Notes: generated by a model from the sequence alone, not told the origin. Positions 1 to 14,900 are shown, numbered from the stretch's first letter. The stretch is DNA of 64,000 bases from Trochalopteron elliotii (GCA_024734555.1 JANPWX010000076.1:62001-126000); one strand, 5' to 3'. Program-made: numbers and translations.

Positions 1-3000
1 ATTTTGGGTAAGGATGTAGCATTCATCCTCTTTCCACTGGAGCTGGGACATCCCAAAGTGAAGAAATGAAGGCTGATTGGGCTAGAGAGAGAAAGCATGA
101 ATTTTTGAGTTACAGCACTCTCATCTGAAAGGGAGAATGCTGGGTTCCAGTATTTTCTTTGAAGATTGTTTATGCATTTTATCTAACACTTGTTTCAAAT
201 TAAATGTGTGAAGATTTTTTGAGAGAAGTACACAGGACTAGCTCCTATGCAATGTGAAGCTACAAGGCTGTAAACCCAAGTTTCTACTTCTGTCATGCCA
301 CAGTGAGTCTTGAATTCTTCAAAAGGAACATTTTTCCCTGGCTGTCTCACCTGCTTGTGTGGTCAAAACAGTGAGCTACTTGGATAGGCATGGGCACAGC
401 CTTTGGAGGCTGTTGTGGGAATCACATCCCTGTACTCTGAGCTAGATAGCAGACCAAGCTAGGAACACAGAAGATGCTTGGAAGCAGCACCAACACCAGA
501 AGATGGTGCCGTAAAACAGAGAACACCATTCAGTTCTTTAAAAAAATGACTGGGGCTGTCTTTTCACCAAGGAAAATACTAAACCTTATGTTCAAACTAG
601 TGAAGATAACTAAGTGCAGCTCATGTTGAGGCACTTCAGGAGTAGCATGGGGTAGGGAATTTTACTGTTGAATTTGCCAAGAAAGTTCCCTCATCAACAT
701 TTTGATGTTTCAGACCACATGCTGAAGCCATTCAGTCTCCCATGAAGTGTGTAGGGAATCTTAGACATCACTTAGACACCACAGATTTCCATCCTGCATT
801 GGAACATCTGAAGTTAGATAATGCCTCATTGAATTTTTTCAAATCCTACCTCCATTCCTGCCTGTAATGTTTAGTTAATGGAGGAAAGAAATGTTTCCCC
901 AGTAACTTAAAAGAGATTTGTCTGCTATAAAAACACACAGGAACACCAGATTAAAAGGTAATCCCAAAAAAAAGCACTCAACATGGGTTACAAGGTAACA
1001 AAGTCAACACAGGCATACACAGGTTAATGACAGCTTATATTTGCTAAGGCTGTATGCATGAGCTGGTTAGTCAGAGCTGCTGAATCTGGCATAATACATG
1101 AGCATATCAATTTCAATAAACAGCGAGACAGGTTTTATTTCAGCTTTAACACCACATATTGCAAAGTCACAAATGCATTTAACCAGGCAGATACGTGACA
1201 ATTCCTTGACAAACATATCATCTATTTGACATTGGTTTCAAAGGACTAAGCTGACTTTGGCTGCAGTCCTTCTGCCTGCTGTGTTATTGCAGCAATGAAG
1301 ATCAACACTGCATTACAGCAGGACTGTAGAGAAAAATAATCTTCAAAAGTATAACATAACAAAAGAAAAGCATTGATCAGCAAGTCAAGAACTGGAATTA
1401 ATTTACTTCTTGCCACTCTTATACCTGTTTAGACACTTTCCTAGATACTTCACAATCAATGACGAGAATTTAAGGCAGCATTAGAAATCATAGAAAAATA
1501 CAGTGACAGAAAGTACCGATTGTCTGATACCACAGTAACGAAACAATATTTGTACTCCTTAAAACAAACTCAGTGAAAAAAATAGGCAGATCTTACACAT
1601 TCACACTATCTCTTTGGATAAGTATTATTTCATTTCAACAGCACTGATCCCAAACAGAAGAATTTTACCTCACAGACTTGTAGTCTTCATTTTGTGACTC
1701 CTTAATACAATAATAAAAGTTTTATGAACTCAAATGACACTATTAAAAGAGGAAAATTAGCCAAAGCCTCTCTGGACTTATTCACAACACTAGAATATTT
1801 AGTTCTTATTTCATAAGCTCTGGTTGTACATGAAAATGAACCATTAAAGTGCTGGTCCAGAGCCAAGTTGCCCGAATACATAAAAGTTTAAACTACAAAG
1901 CAAGCTGCTTCTGGAAGACATTAGAACTGTATGGGATCTATGTCACTGCTGTGTTCTGGAAGGCACTGAAAAATGATTATGCCCATACTACTGGAACTGA
2001 TCAACTTCTCCTCGAACAAAGCACACCAGTCATGCCTTTAACAATGTAATATCTTGACTTAAAATTTTTAAAATGACACAGTGATAAGAACACCTGGCCA
2101 TAGAAGCCAAACACCTGGTTGCAAGCCCTTCACAGCCAGAAGGCTACTTCAGCATGAAGTGACAGCAATGTATTCACTTGAGGACAGTGATAGGGACTAA
2201 AAAAGCAGACACCACTAGTGATGGGTCACTCTGAATATAAGCATAAACGTTTAGGAAGTCAGAAGCACTGGAGAGCCTCATCCCATGTCTTCATATGTTT
2301 TTGAAGGGGACAGTCTCAGCTATTTTACTATATGCTGAATTCAATGCTGCCTAGGTGAATGATGCATGCTCATGGCATAGCTATTGGATTAGTCTTTGCT
2401 ATTAAAAGCAGTAGATGCTTATTTTGTGAAGCCAGAGATTAGGTGTCAAAATGTTCTTCATAGTCAAAATTCTGCCAGCACAGGAAAGCAGAGCTGTTTT
2501 TACACACCTAGAAAACGTCAGTAGGCAGAACATAAGATGTCTCAGGATTCTCAGTCACACTACAAGTAAACAAGGATTTTATAGAGACTGCTCACTGGGC
2601 CCACAGACCTAAATTCATCCCAGGTGGCAACTTTGGCACATGAACACTGGGTTGGGGTTTGCTTTTTTTTATTCTGGCTCTATGTTTTTTTCTCTCTTGT
2701 AACAATCCTGACAAACAATCTATTTGTCTGTAACCTCCACCCTGGATTACTATAACTCACAATGTGGTTGAAGCTGAACATGTGGGTAAAGTACGGGCTC
2801 CAGATGTGACTGCTCATCTTTTCCAATGCTCACATCATTACTGAATAACAGACCTGCAATTAAGGCTCTCCACAAGTTTCCAAGTAGTTTCTAAAACAGA
2901 CCCAATAAAGAACTGAGACATTTTAGGTTGTTCATCCACATGATTTAATAGGTACCTTGTTTCACTGCATAGGGAGAATCAAGAGCCTGAGAATTGCAAC

Positions 3001-5642
3001 CCAGACAGTCCATATGCCTAGAAGCCTAGGATGCACTGTGCACAGAGGCATAAAAATGGACACTAGCTGTTCAGTTCCCTACTTGGCTGATAATTGAAGG
3101 CCTCACCGCCATCTTCAAGGAAAAGAACCCTTCCATCTGTTGCAGAGGCACTGACATTCTTTTCTAGGGATTTTTCTGGTCTTAGGAATTTTTAATTCCG
3201 TTCTACCTAGTGGCACAAATTCATTCAGATTTACTAGAAAGTGTGTTCTTTTTCAGTTCATAATTAGAAAATAAGCTGAGCTGGAAGGGACCCACAAGGA
3301 TCATCAAGTTCAATTCCTGGACTCTGCAGAGCACCATCCCCAAAAGTCACACCATGTCTGAGAGCATTGTCCAAACACCTCTCAAACTCTGTCAGGCTGG
3401 TGCTGTGACCACTTCCCTGGGGAGCCTGTTCCAGTGCCCGAGTACCCTTTGGGTGAAGAACCTTTCTGTAATATCCAACCTAAACCTCCCCTGGCACAAC
3501 TTCAGGCCATCCCCTCAGGTCCTGTCATGAGTGTGTATTTAATTTCCCCAGTCTGAGCAGCAAGTTCAGTCTCAGTTCAGTTGTTTTGTCTCACATTCAG
3601 GTTCACATCACAACTGCTTTTTTTTCAAGGGCTGACTTCACTTTCAGTCTTTGAGAAGCTCAGTATTGTTTATGTCAATTAAACATGCCTGCTCAGAGGG
3701 TCTTGGGTGGAAGAAAATTCATCAGGACCTACATGAAAACTGCACACTTGAGCTCAAAATGAGCCAATTCTGTGCCAACAGAGAAAACTAAACAAGAAAA
3801 TTTATTAAGGAAAGTATTACTGTAAGGTTAGTCACCTTCAGGAGTAAATGGAGTAATAGAGTCTTTAAGATGTCAGTTCTGGCAGCATGTTTAGGCTTAA
3901 CTACTAATTATTAGACTCAGTACAGTCTAAGTACTGCTGCAGTTTCCTCATCTCTTCATTGGGTCTAATCCATTACAGAATTTTTAAGTCTCTGAATGGT
4001 TCAAGACATGGTTTTATTTAAGTTCATGTTTTGATATATGAGCTATAGTGGCTGCTAAATAGCAAAGCCCCAGCTGAAACATGGGAAAAAGAGGAAAGAG
4101 CTTTTTTGTGGTGATTCAATCATGCATCCAGGACAGGGCAAGCAAATCAGGGTATTCACACCTCCAGGAGTACTTGAAAGTCTTCTTAGTAGACTCTGCA
4201 GGAAAGATTTAGTATTTTGGAATGATAGGCAAGATATTCTTTGCCTCACCTGAACATATTTCTTTGTTTATTGTTTGACTTTCACCATAAGTACAGTGAA
4301 ACAAAGTAGCTTATATTAATTTTGACTATCATTACAGCATAAACAGGATATAGGCATTATATCAAATGTATAGCTTTGTGTTGCCTGGAATGCAAAGATT
4401 GACTTTCTTAAGTTATGCCAATTCTAAACTACACAACTGGCTAAAAGAGCTCAGAAAAATTCACTTTGGTATTTCAAAGGCATGACTCAGCTATAACTTG
4501 GCAGACTTGAGCTTCAGACAAAAAATCATTCAGCCTTTTCTTTTTTTATGTGTTATCTTTCACTTTCTTTCACCTTAACTTTTAAAAAGATTAAAAGATT
4601 TCCCATTTTTGAGGAATAATTAAGAATATGGATGACAACCGCAGTCCAGGGTTTTAGATTTTCATGTCAGGCCATTCAGAAAAAATATAGATCAAGGTTA
4701 AGTACACAAACAGACAGATCCTACACAACCAACCAGTAAGAGTACTGAAGTTTCAGGTTGAGAAACATGACAGTATTTTCATGGCACACTTGAACTCTTA
4801 TAAATAGGATAAAGCTCTTGTAACTTGTCCATTTGTTCATTACTGATCTAAAAATGACAGTGCAGTTCATTGGCATACTGTTGAACTAAGGCATTTAAAA
4901 GAACAGTATCATTATTAGAGTACAAAAAAAATTTGTAAGTTGTCTCCTTTGTGTAAGCTAGTCCAGCAAAATACTATTATCCTAAAAAACCTGTGACTTC
5001 TGAAGGAGAATATCAATTCATGTCCTACGGAATGAAAAATCTAATTGTTTGATGAAATCTCAGATGAAAATGTAGCCCCTTCTACACCACTATGAACCTG
5101 AATGATGTTGAAAACCTTGCCAATTTTTTATTTGCTTCATATAATTAGGTTTTAATAAGTGGACCAAAAAAAGGCAGCTACAACAAATTTAACATATGTA
5201 ACAAATAAGGAAATTTGCAGGAGGATTTGAAGGATCTGGCAGAGTGCCATTCACCACAATGTCTTGGAACAAGATAAAGTCATCCATAATTTAACAGATG
5301 TTAAATAAAATTTAAAAAAAGTTCTATTGCTAAAAAATTCTTACGGTGAATTCAGATTTGGTTCCATGTTCATAACACAGTGACTTGACAAATGAAAAGC
5401 AAGAATTCAGATATATAAAATACGTAATAGAATGGCCACACACAGTATGAGATCTCATAAACTACTGAAAATATTTGTACTGTTCTGAAAGACATCTTGA
5501 TTAAAATTTAACTTTGTACTCACTGCTTTTATCCGGTTTTCCTGAAAAGAACTAAAAACTCAATTTAAAACATGGTGCCCTGGTGTTTATACATTTTTCT
5601 CATCTGTAGAAGTACCAAGTACAGGGTTCTGTACCTCAGTCA
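1..5642. other. Gene-free flank 3' of HMGCLL1
   Basis: I see no exon, RNA gene or array here apart from the CR1 fragment at 3.26-3.53 kb. Open frames are short, overlap on both strands and have no recognisable protein content. In mammals the next gene on this side is GFRAL, in tail-to-tail orientation. None of its exons were recognised in this stretch. Confidence 0.6.
3263..3530 (-). mobile_element. CR1 LINE 3' fragment
   Basis: On the plus strand it begins GAGCTGGAAGGGACCCACAA and runs through the well-known antisense CR1 phrases GTGACCACTTCCCTGGGGAG and CCTAAACCTCCCCTGGCAC. The element is therefore on the minus strand, with its 3' terminus at the low coordinate. It is about 270 bp, 5'-truncated near the phrase TCAGGTCCTGTCA. 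It is closely related to the larger copy at 39.4 kb, since both share the GAGCTGGAAG tail subfamily. Confidence 0.9.
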
Positions 5643-5832
5643 TTTATTTCTTACTTACAAATCAGACAATTCCTGACAGTACAGGACAGTAATTCTTCCC
5701 ATTTAAAAAAATTATTTATTGGTTCTATTTTGCTTCTTTGATGCAATGGTTTTCTTCTTTCTTTTCCTGATGCAAATGTCCTTGGTCAAGGTAAATGGAA
5801 AACGTAATCAAGCTGCAAAAAGAAAAATCCAT
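5643..5832 (-). promoter_or_regulatory. HMGCLL1: HMGCLL1 3'UTR with two AATAAA polyadenylation signals
   Basis: Downstream of the TAA on the minus strand, canonical AATAAA hexamers lie at 5720-5715 (about 113 nt past the stop) and at 5648-5643 (about 185 nt). The first is followed by a T-rich stretch, typical of a cleavage region. A short 3'UTR is therefore plausible, but longer 3'UTRs using distal signals cannot be excluded. The exact cleavage site is not visible. Confidence 0.6.
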
Positions 5833-5946
5833 TTAATTGATAGTTTCAGTACTAAAGGAAGCTTGTGCAACCTTTGAGTTTGTTTTCTTGTTCAGTGCTG
5901 TGCAGATGAAGTTTCCAGCTTTCATCACGGCACGAAGATTTACTCC
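5833..5946 (-). CDS. HMGCLL1: HMGCLL1 exon 9 (terminal coding exon with stop)
   Basis: 114 nt, 37 codons plus TAA. It reads [19 protein letters not shown], then [18 protein letters not shown]. The acceptor is CTCTTTTTTAG before GGAGT. Phe occupies the position of HMGCL Cys323, the C-terminal cysteine involved in thiol regulation there. The end lacks a peroxisomal CKL/SKL tripeptide, as expected for HMGCLL1. The tail is four residues longer than HMGCL and differs from the human HMGCLL1 ending that I recall (ASFNA). Confidence 0.96.
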   Translation of the reverse strand, partial: GVNLRAVMKAGNFICTALNKKTNSKVAQASFSTETIN

Positions 5947-8900
5947 CTAAAAAAGAGATGAAAAATATTAAGAATAATAAATGCACATGTTGAAAATGCT
6001 TAGACTCCAAGTTTTTTTTCCAGGCCTCCAATTTTTGCAAATGGCCTGATTCATGTTAGAGGTCTGTAATGGGGATCAGTAAAGCTACAGTGATTTACGG
6101 ATAGTTACAGTTTCTAGTTGTTTGAAAGGTTCTACTACTTTAAGAGTGATTTCTTGTCCCATCAGCAGTGGACCAAATACTGAGTAATATCTTTCAACCC
6201 CAAAAGAATCTGGAATAAAAACTAGAATTGCAACTAGAAGTTAGAAGAAAAATATAATGTCTAAATATGTGCTATACTTCTGTATTATCCAACACTATAA
6301 AATTTCATGCTTGCAAGTGCCTCACTTGCAGCTTAGGAAAATTGAGGAAACACACTTGTATTGGTAACTAAACCCAGGAGAAATGGGCTCCTATATTCTC
6401 CTGAATAACTATAATCTCCTTCTTGAAGGAGTCCATTTCTATACAAAATTACAATTTACCTTCATAGCGCAGCTGAGCAAAAACTCACAACTGCTTCATC
6501 TGCCCATGCTAAAAAATATGTCCTTTGAGCAGCTGTTTTTTAACTGTGATACATATCAGTACTTCTTGATTGCTAAAATTAAATCAGATCACTGATTAAA
6601 GAGGCAAAACCACTTAATTATGTCTCCTTTATTACTCATGTAGAGTAGAACTTTTAAAGTTAGATCATATAAGTGATACAAGTACTTGCTCCAAAAATTG
6701 CAATGTAGAAGCCAGAGTAAAGCTCCTGTAGAAAGGATGCAAAAGGAGACTTTGAACTACCAATACACTGAGGATTCATTCAAAACTGAGAGAAGGGTGT
6801 TACTCTCCATTAAAGAGTACAAGGTGTATTGCACCAGAAATTACACTTTCATCACACTTCCAAATGGATGCACTAATATTCAGACCAAAACCTGACTTAA
6901 ATACATAATCCTTTAACTGGATGTATCACTTATTTCCACATTCTGTGGTAAACTTTGCCTTTTCATTCTTGGAATTGGCTAAAAATGTTAATGAGAATAG
7001 AAATAACTTAGCAGAAATGTAATCAAAAACATTTTTAATTTGAAAAAAATGCACCATCTAAACTACATAGTTCAAATACATTCTTTTATAACTATCTCAT
7101 TTTAATACAGTTGTAACAAGGTTAATTTCAGTTTATTCTGTTTAACCTTTATGGGTCATTGCTTAGATTTAGTTTGTAAAGTGCTATCGCACATCATATA
7201 ATCTAAAGGATGTTGATCTATCTGTGCTTTTTAACAAGGAAGAAATGAGCAACATACCACCATAGACATATATGGTAATTAGATTATGGAAGATGTCAAA
7301 ATAAACTCCCCAAACTACACAATAGTAATATTTTCATTACTGCAACACTGCATAATGTGATACGTGTTGATAAGAAACATACCTTCACAGTTCACAGTCA
7401 TTAAAAGGAATACATGAACCTCTGTTTTTTATGTTGTCTTCCTTAACGTAAGTATTGTGAACCAAAGAGGACTTCCATGAGGGCATAAAACCCAGCATTC
7501 ATTAGCATGACTCAGAGATGGGAATGGGACAGGAGTAGGTGTTTGTAGGGTTGTCAACAAAACAATGTGTCTTCAGAAAGGTACCCAGGATGCACTTACT
7601 AAGTATACTTGATAATCATTCCATATATTCAGAATTACTCCTTCACACCAAGGAATTAATTTCCCCTCAAAAAAACCCAAAGAAAAATGCCTGTAATATT
7701 ATCTATAAACTAGATAGGTGCCTTAAATCACAAAAGTTTCTGCCAGAAGGCAAAATCCTTTATTCTCATTGACTTCAAAATTATTTCACATTTAGTCTGC
7801 CAAAGATTAATTACATGGGTCACTTCTTGCTTACGTGTTCTGAAGAACAGCATAGAAAAAGCATCAATTATTTTTTTGATGTATCTAGTCAATCTAAACC
7901 CAATAATTCAGATATCACAGAATACTCTGAGTTTGAAGGGACCCACAAGGACCATCAAGCCCAATTCTAAAGTGATGGGCCCATATGGGGATTAAACCTG
8001 TGACCCTGGTGTTATCAGCACTGTGCTCTGACCAACAGAGCTAAAATAATGTATGGTTAAATACTGTCCAACATTGCCTGACACTTAGGGTGAGCTCAGT
8101 CAACTAACTGAAAACTTCAGTGTATAGCTGAGATGAACATGAGAAAGTACTCCTTGCAAATGGACATCATTAGCAGTTAAAATTTCATTTTGTGTCATTA
8201 CACAAAAAGGAACATATTGATAGCTTTCTTCAATGATGATTTTACAGAATTGGAAATGGTAAAAAAAACACAACCAACCTTATAAGGAAAAAAAGGCAAT
8301 AGTTTTGAGAGTTCAGGTCTCTCATCTAGTAAAACACTATTTAATGAGCCAGAAAGGATTCAAAACGCAAAGCCTTGTGTTTTGCTATTGCATAATCTAA
8401 AATCTAAAATTACACAAAGCCTAAATAAAACACAAACAAAAGAATACAAACCAAACAAAAGAAGGACTAAGCATCTGATGGTGAGATTGTCTCCACGGGA
8501 TTTGGTATCGACCTTTAGGACAAGATGGATTCTTGCTTGGCCACCAGATTGTTAACAAATTAATCAATCTTATCAAGAAGCCTGAGACATGGTATATTTC
8601 ACATAATCAGACTATTGCTTAATTACTTCCTTTTGCTATGAGTCAGTTGGAAAGGTCAATGAGTATTTTGCCCAAGGAAAGACTATACTAAAAGCCTAAG
8701 TCTAAGATGAACAGCAATGTAAAGTGAAATGCATGATTTCTTGTCCTTATTTCAAAAAATTGTCTCGTTTCAAAAGAACAAACAACTTCTTCAAGAAGAA
8801 AAGATACTCCAAAGTGTGTACAAACAGTTCAAAATAGAGTCCATGTGTACAGTGGACACTTGTGATTGAACATTTTCTAAATATGTGCCTGACATCTACC

Positions 8901-11900
8901 CTGAACTCCCTAAAAAGCAAATGAGAGCAGATAAATGCTTGCAGTGAAATCTGTAAGGCACTGAATATGCTTCAACAGTGTCCAGAATGGGCAATTAGAA
9001 ACAAGTTCTGTAACCCCTTTATGTCAAGGAACTCCACTGGCATGTACACCACACAAACTGCAGCCTACAAACAAGTGATAAATTCCAATGAGCTCCTCAA
9101 TAATTCAGATCTTCCTATTTCAGATATCAGGCATTTAGATTTCTTCCTGCTTTTAAATGCAAACCACCCACTTTGTAGTTTTGGCCATTCTTTATATGTT
9201 CTCCTTTGAACTTGACTCTCCAAGTCTATATGTAAATTAAACATAAAGCAATGCCTGAGTTAGCACAAACTCATTATGACACATATCCAGAAAAACGGGG
9301 ACTGAGAGGAAGACCAAAGACCACATTTATTGATCAGGCAGTAACTGAGTCCTAGGAATACAGAATAATTAACATGCCAACCAAGCCAGGGATACTAAAT
9401 GTGTGCTCTCGAGGTGTGGATGCTCACTAGTAAGGTTCATCAAGGCACAGATCAGTGAAAATAAGCTGCTCTGAGCAGGACAGTTAATAAAAATGACTGT
9501 GAAGCCTCCTAGCCAGTAATAGTTTCTGTACAATTTTGAAATATATTAAACCGATACCTGAGAAATAACAATGTCCTGTGCTTGGCTGCCAAACATCACA
9601 ATTTTTTTCAACTTTGAAGTCAGAAAAATTGACAACAAATTAATAAGCACTATGAGCCAAATCCAAAACTGTGACAAAAGCTGCACTCTGCTCAATTTTT
9701 CCATAGTTGAGATGATCAGCCTTCTGGGGCTGCAATGTCTACAGTACTGAATTTTTTGTGGTTACTGAGGCAGAGCAATGATACAAAGCAGCTGCTACTA
9801 AGTTTCTCAATAGCTCCAGGTAGGAAGAAGTGGATTATTCAAATTATGTTAAATACATGAACCATTTCTAGTCTAAATTGCTAATGAAGACAACATCATT
9901 CCTGTTCTGTATCAAGCCATATTAAAGCACTAAGTTTGTAAAACCTGCTATGGGCTCTGAATACTTTACTGTACAGCAAAAGTTATTGTGAGGTATGTAT
10001 CAAATGTTTCCTAAAATTTTTTTTCCTTAAAGTCTTAAGTAGAAAGTTAAAATATCTTACTGTGTTGATCCCCAGACCATTCAGCATGTATATCACATCC
10101 TCTGTGGCTACATTTCCAGTAGCACCTTTTGCATAGGGACAACCACCAAGTCCTGCAACAGATGAATCTACTACAGCAACTCCCATCTGGAAAATAACAA
10201 CACAAAAATGAAGCATCAGCACAGAGTATAATTTTTCATAAATGGCAGGCCATATGTATTAGTTACTATGCATAAAATATGCATTTCTCCACAAATGGGT
10301 ATGTTCCTTGGAGGAAATTCCTTATAATGGCTTTAGTTGACATCTCGATAAGGTAAGACTTTTCAAATACAGGATATGGAACAACGAACTAATGGTCCAT
10401 TACACATGATATTGGCAGATAAGATGATTGCTCTTTTATAGACAGAGGATTTTCTCTCATTATCTTTCAATTTGGTGTTTTTTGAATAACCTGCATCTAG
10501 TATGAAAGTTTTCGTGCAAAAAAAAGCCCCAATCTATGGAAGTTCTCCACAGATATATATAGGTTCTGAGCTTGGAATATTTTTAAGAGAATACCTGGTG
10601 TACAGTGTTAAGCTTTCTCATTTGAACTAGATTTAAATTAAGACTTGAAAAAACACTCAGCTGTGGTAAATTCATAATTGTTTGCTTTTTATTTTCTTCC
10701 TGCTGCGTTCAAATGTCTTCTATCTTCTGATCCATTCAGCATACTCATGATAAGATGTAGTAAAACAGTTACCAACTTCACCCAGGGGATAATATTACAT
10801 TTCCTATGGGATAAAGTCTTCCCTATGAGACTGATAAGGGAGATGACAAAATCTGAGTCAGTGACTTCCACTGATATATTTAGTGAGCTTTTGCACCCTC
10901 TTTTTATCTATGACTTGATTTTAAAATAAAGCTGAAACTGGAAAGCAATCTTTTTCTGTTACGACATGTTAGGTATGTGCTCCAGGACACTGGGTCTCCT
11001 TTGTCAGAGAAAGCTGTTCAGTCTTCCCCTTGCCTCTGGAGGCATTCAGGTTCTACAGAGAATCAGAAGAAGGCAAGGGAATTATGCAGAACAATTATGA
11101 GGTCTTCAAAGACACAAGCTCCTCTCTGCCTTAAGCACATAGAGGGTTCCCTTCCCCACAGGAATAATTTACACAGACATACACCAAAATTGTAAGACAG
11201 GTCAGGCAGACTGAAATTCAGGACAGGAATTCCTGTGCAGAGATAAATTTTCAAAACCCTGACTTTGGGTACAGAGAGATTCAGAGGTTAAACCATGCCT
11301 GTTACCCACATATACAAGTCAGGAAGTTTGGCTTAGAGGCCTGACTGCACAGATTGCTGATCTCCCTTCTGAGGAACCTACCTGTCTCTGCAGGCTGGTC
11401 TGGGAGCCTGAGCTTCTCCTTTGCAGACATGCACACAAGTAGCTGGCAAAGTAGGCAAATGATACATCTTGCATGTTGCAGTTGCTAAACTCCCTTTCCA
11501 AATATACCTATTAGCTGTCTTTTTAGTTCTGAAATAAACTACCCTAATGTGGGTTTTTTTGTATTTGATTCTAGTTTTAACAGTGTGTTACATAGTTTTA
11601 TTATTGACCTTACAGACTCTTTGAACTTCCAACATCTCTGGAGAGCAATAATAAAGAATGAAGCGTTGTCCCAGGTCCTATTCTTGGACAGAGAATATTA
11701 TCTTGATCTACGTAGCTGCTAAAAGCCTCTAATAAAGACCTCAAAGGAATTGAGGTGCGTAACTGTGACAGGCAAGAGAGTACTATTTAATATTGCTCAG
11801 ACAATGAGAGTCTCTAAAAAGAGATACTGTACTTTAAAGTACCCTATCTGTGACTTATGGAATGAATCACCAAAGTGCATGTTTCATATTTCAGTCATTT

Positions 11901-14900
11901 GTCACACTTTTTCTTTGTGTCAGCCACCAGTCAGAAAATATGTTATTTGACACATCTGTGTCCAGTATACAGAGGATATGCATTCATGACAGGTGGAAAT
12001 TCTGTCTCTTTTTGCACTAGCTGCTAAGATTCATACATTTACTCTAGAAGTCATTGCTCCAAGCTCCACAGTGGCAGCTTTCAGCCTGCAAGTGTCTATG
12101 CAGAGACACAAATAAGGCTTCTTATTGGAAGGATTTAGGGTATGGTGAAGGTATGCAGAAAAGGGTGTCTAACATGTGGATGTACAGATTGATACAAGCT
12201 CTCTCAGTCTGATTTTAAGATTTAAATCAGAAATCATTGTTTCAGAGATGAAAAGATAAAAGAAAGTGTCTTTCATGGAAGTTTTCCTAATCTGTAAGGT
12301 TATGTCATAACTGCTAGAGCATTCTTCTTCATGTACTCATTCATGTACTCATTTTCAGTAACTTTTACATGGGGATAAAACTATAAATAATGTGGTGAGG
12401 TACATCATGGCTGTTAAATTCCCAAGGAATATCAGCAGACTCAGAAATAGCTTCAGTAGCATATAAACAGTCACTTTCTAATCCCAGAAAATTATCTCAA
12501 TAAATTCTTGTCCTTTTGCACAAATGGGAAAAAAGAATCAACTAAATAGTATTTGGTAAAAAACAGCCAAAAGAGTCAGTAGCCTGCTCCAGTCCTTCAC
12601 AGGGCACTCACTGTTGGCAAAAAACAGTAACAATATCCACCAGCATTAAAAGGGCATGTTTTTATATCTTGAATATATATACATATTAATTCTTCTATAC
12701 ATATCCTTCTACAAACACTAGTGATGCCACCATATTTCTAAATTTGCAGTGCAAATCTTACAGGTTTCTTATAAGTGTTTGTTGAAAGTGCTGGTGACCA
12801 TATGGGTGGATATGGGATATCACAGCAACTTGAAGGTAACATGAAACACCTATCTTTGTCTAATCACAGCCTTGTATTCTCAGGCAGCCTTGTCTGAGTT
12901 ATTCAAAGTACCCTCACTGGAAGCTGGAGTAAGCTCAGACAATTTATCTTATCACAGATGCAAGAACATGTAAACCCTGATGCCTTCTGCTGATTAAGCA
13001 GTGGGAGCAGTAATTTCCACATGATGGACAGTGATAATTGGTCTGCCTTTTAAATCATTGACTGTTTTGGCTAAATAGAAAAACAGGAGAAGGTCTAATA
13101 GCACCCTTACATTAGTAGCATCCTTGAGGGGATGGCTTTAACCCTAGTACAGGACACTTAACCCATTACTTCCCAGAAACAGTGTATAAACACAAAATCT
13201 CTAAAACTGTATCTCTATCAGGATGTATTTGCTATTTGAACATTAAGCCAGTGGTAGACAAGGTCTAGACATGGCATATACAATACAGCAACCCTAACTG
13301 ACCTCCAAATCTGACAGTTCTTTAAATCAGTGGTCTTACTATGCAGTGAGCAACTGTGTCTACTTTAAGATGTCTTTTAAAGTTCTCTTCACAATGTTTT
13401 TGATAGGACATCTATTGCAATGTACTACTACTTCAGCAACAAGGTCAGCTGCATCTGTCTGCTCTTGCATGTTGTACAGACAGTTATAATATTTTTGCTG
13501 ACTCAAGTGCAGAATCAGTCCAGTTCATCTCCAGTGTGGCCCCGTTCAAAAAAGTCCTTAAATAATCCATACTCTAAACTCCAATGTAACAGTGCTAAAA
13601 ATAGATGTTGGAAAACATCCCTCAGCAATGCTACTAACTAATTTGGAGGTTGATATTACAGACCAGCCTGTGCAAGCACAGAGTCTGAAATAGCACCTAA
13701 TAAATAACTCCTCTGCACGTTAGAGCAGCTATGAAGCTGTTTTGCTTTTGCAGCCATTAAAAGCACTAATGCTCTAAAGGAGTTCTAAAGTAAAACCTAA
13801 AATTTGACAAAATGTGTAAAACAAGGTCTTTTTCTTCATTGCATCTTCCATATTTGTCAGACTTTACAGAAGATAATGAGTTTCAATCCTTTTAGCAATC
13901 AAAGCTTGCAAAAAATTCAGTGTCAATATGTAAAAAGTCCACAGTCTCATTGTCACTTCCTGACAGGCACTAAATTGTGCTCACATTCATGAGAAGTTGT
14001 ACTGCAGCTATTTCATAGGATATGTCCTAGATGAGCACTCACTGAGCTGCTTACATATGGACGTGTGGGGGTGAACAATGGCTTGGCTTCCAAGACAACT
14101 ATAGTACTTCAATATTTTTTGACACTTTTTGATAATCACAAAATTCCTGACAGTGGTTCCTGAACACCTTCCAAACTTTAGCTTTGGCTAGCTTTAGCTT
14201 ACTCTCTAGAGAAGGCAGAGGACTTTTTGGTCCTGTCCCATGCTAACTTCCTAATTCCCCAAAGAGAAAGCAAGGAATTAAATTCATCACCTTTGTCACA
14301 CAGCCAATTTTAACAGGAAACCATTATTGCCAGTGAATAATAAATGCTTCATGTTTCTCAGTTTGCTTTACTAGCTCTCCATAACTTCTTGTTGGGACAG
14401 TCAGTCTCCTTCCTTACTGATCTTTAAACCTGGTTTGTCTGGCAGAAGTTTAACTTTGTTCCTCTCTTAAAAATGGCAAGGTCAGCATCAGTAACTCCAG
14501 GAAAGTATGTGGTATAAATCAGAAGCTGTAAATCAGGTCTTTCATAAATTAGGGTTCTTCTAAACTATGAGACTTTGAAAGCATAATATAAAGGATACAA
14601 GATATGCATTAAACAGGAAAATATTGGTGCCACAAAGTCAAGGGGCCACAGTGCTGTGAAGTTCAGGGCCCAATGTCTTAAGGATAGGTGCATGTAGATA
14701 CGCCAAAGAATGGCTGCATTAGTTCAGCATTTGTTCAATGAAGGGAGAAGGCAAGCAGGAAGAAATTCAATATGTCAGGTCAAAGGCTGCCCACACAAAA
14801 GGAAGTACAAGACTAATGCTATTTAATCCTGCAGCCTGGTCAGTGCCTTGCTGGCACTCTTGGAATGGTGTGGTTCTTACACATTCCTGTGTCTCTTTGG

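Noticed and set aside
7975..8044. Possible tRNA-Ile gene
   Set aside because: A and B boxes are present but the acceptor stem is missing and the arms are mutated. The CR1-like tail shows it is a SINE head.
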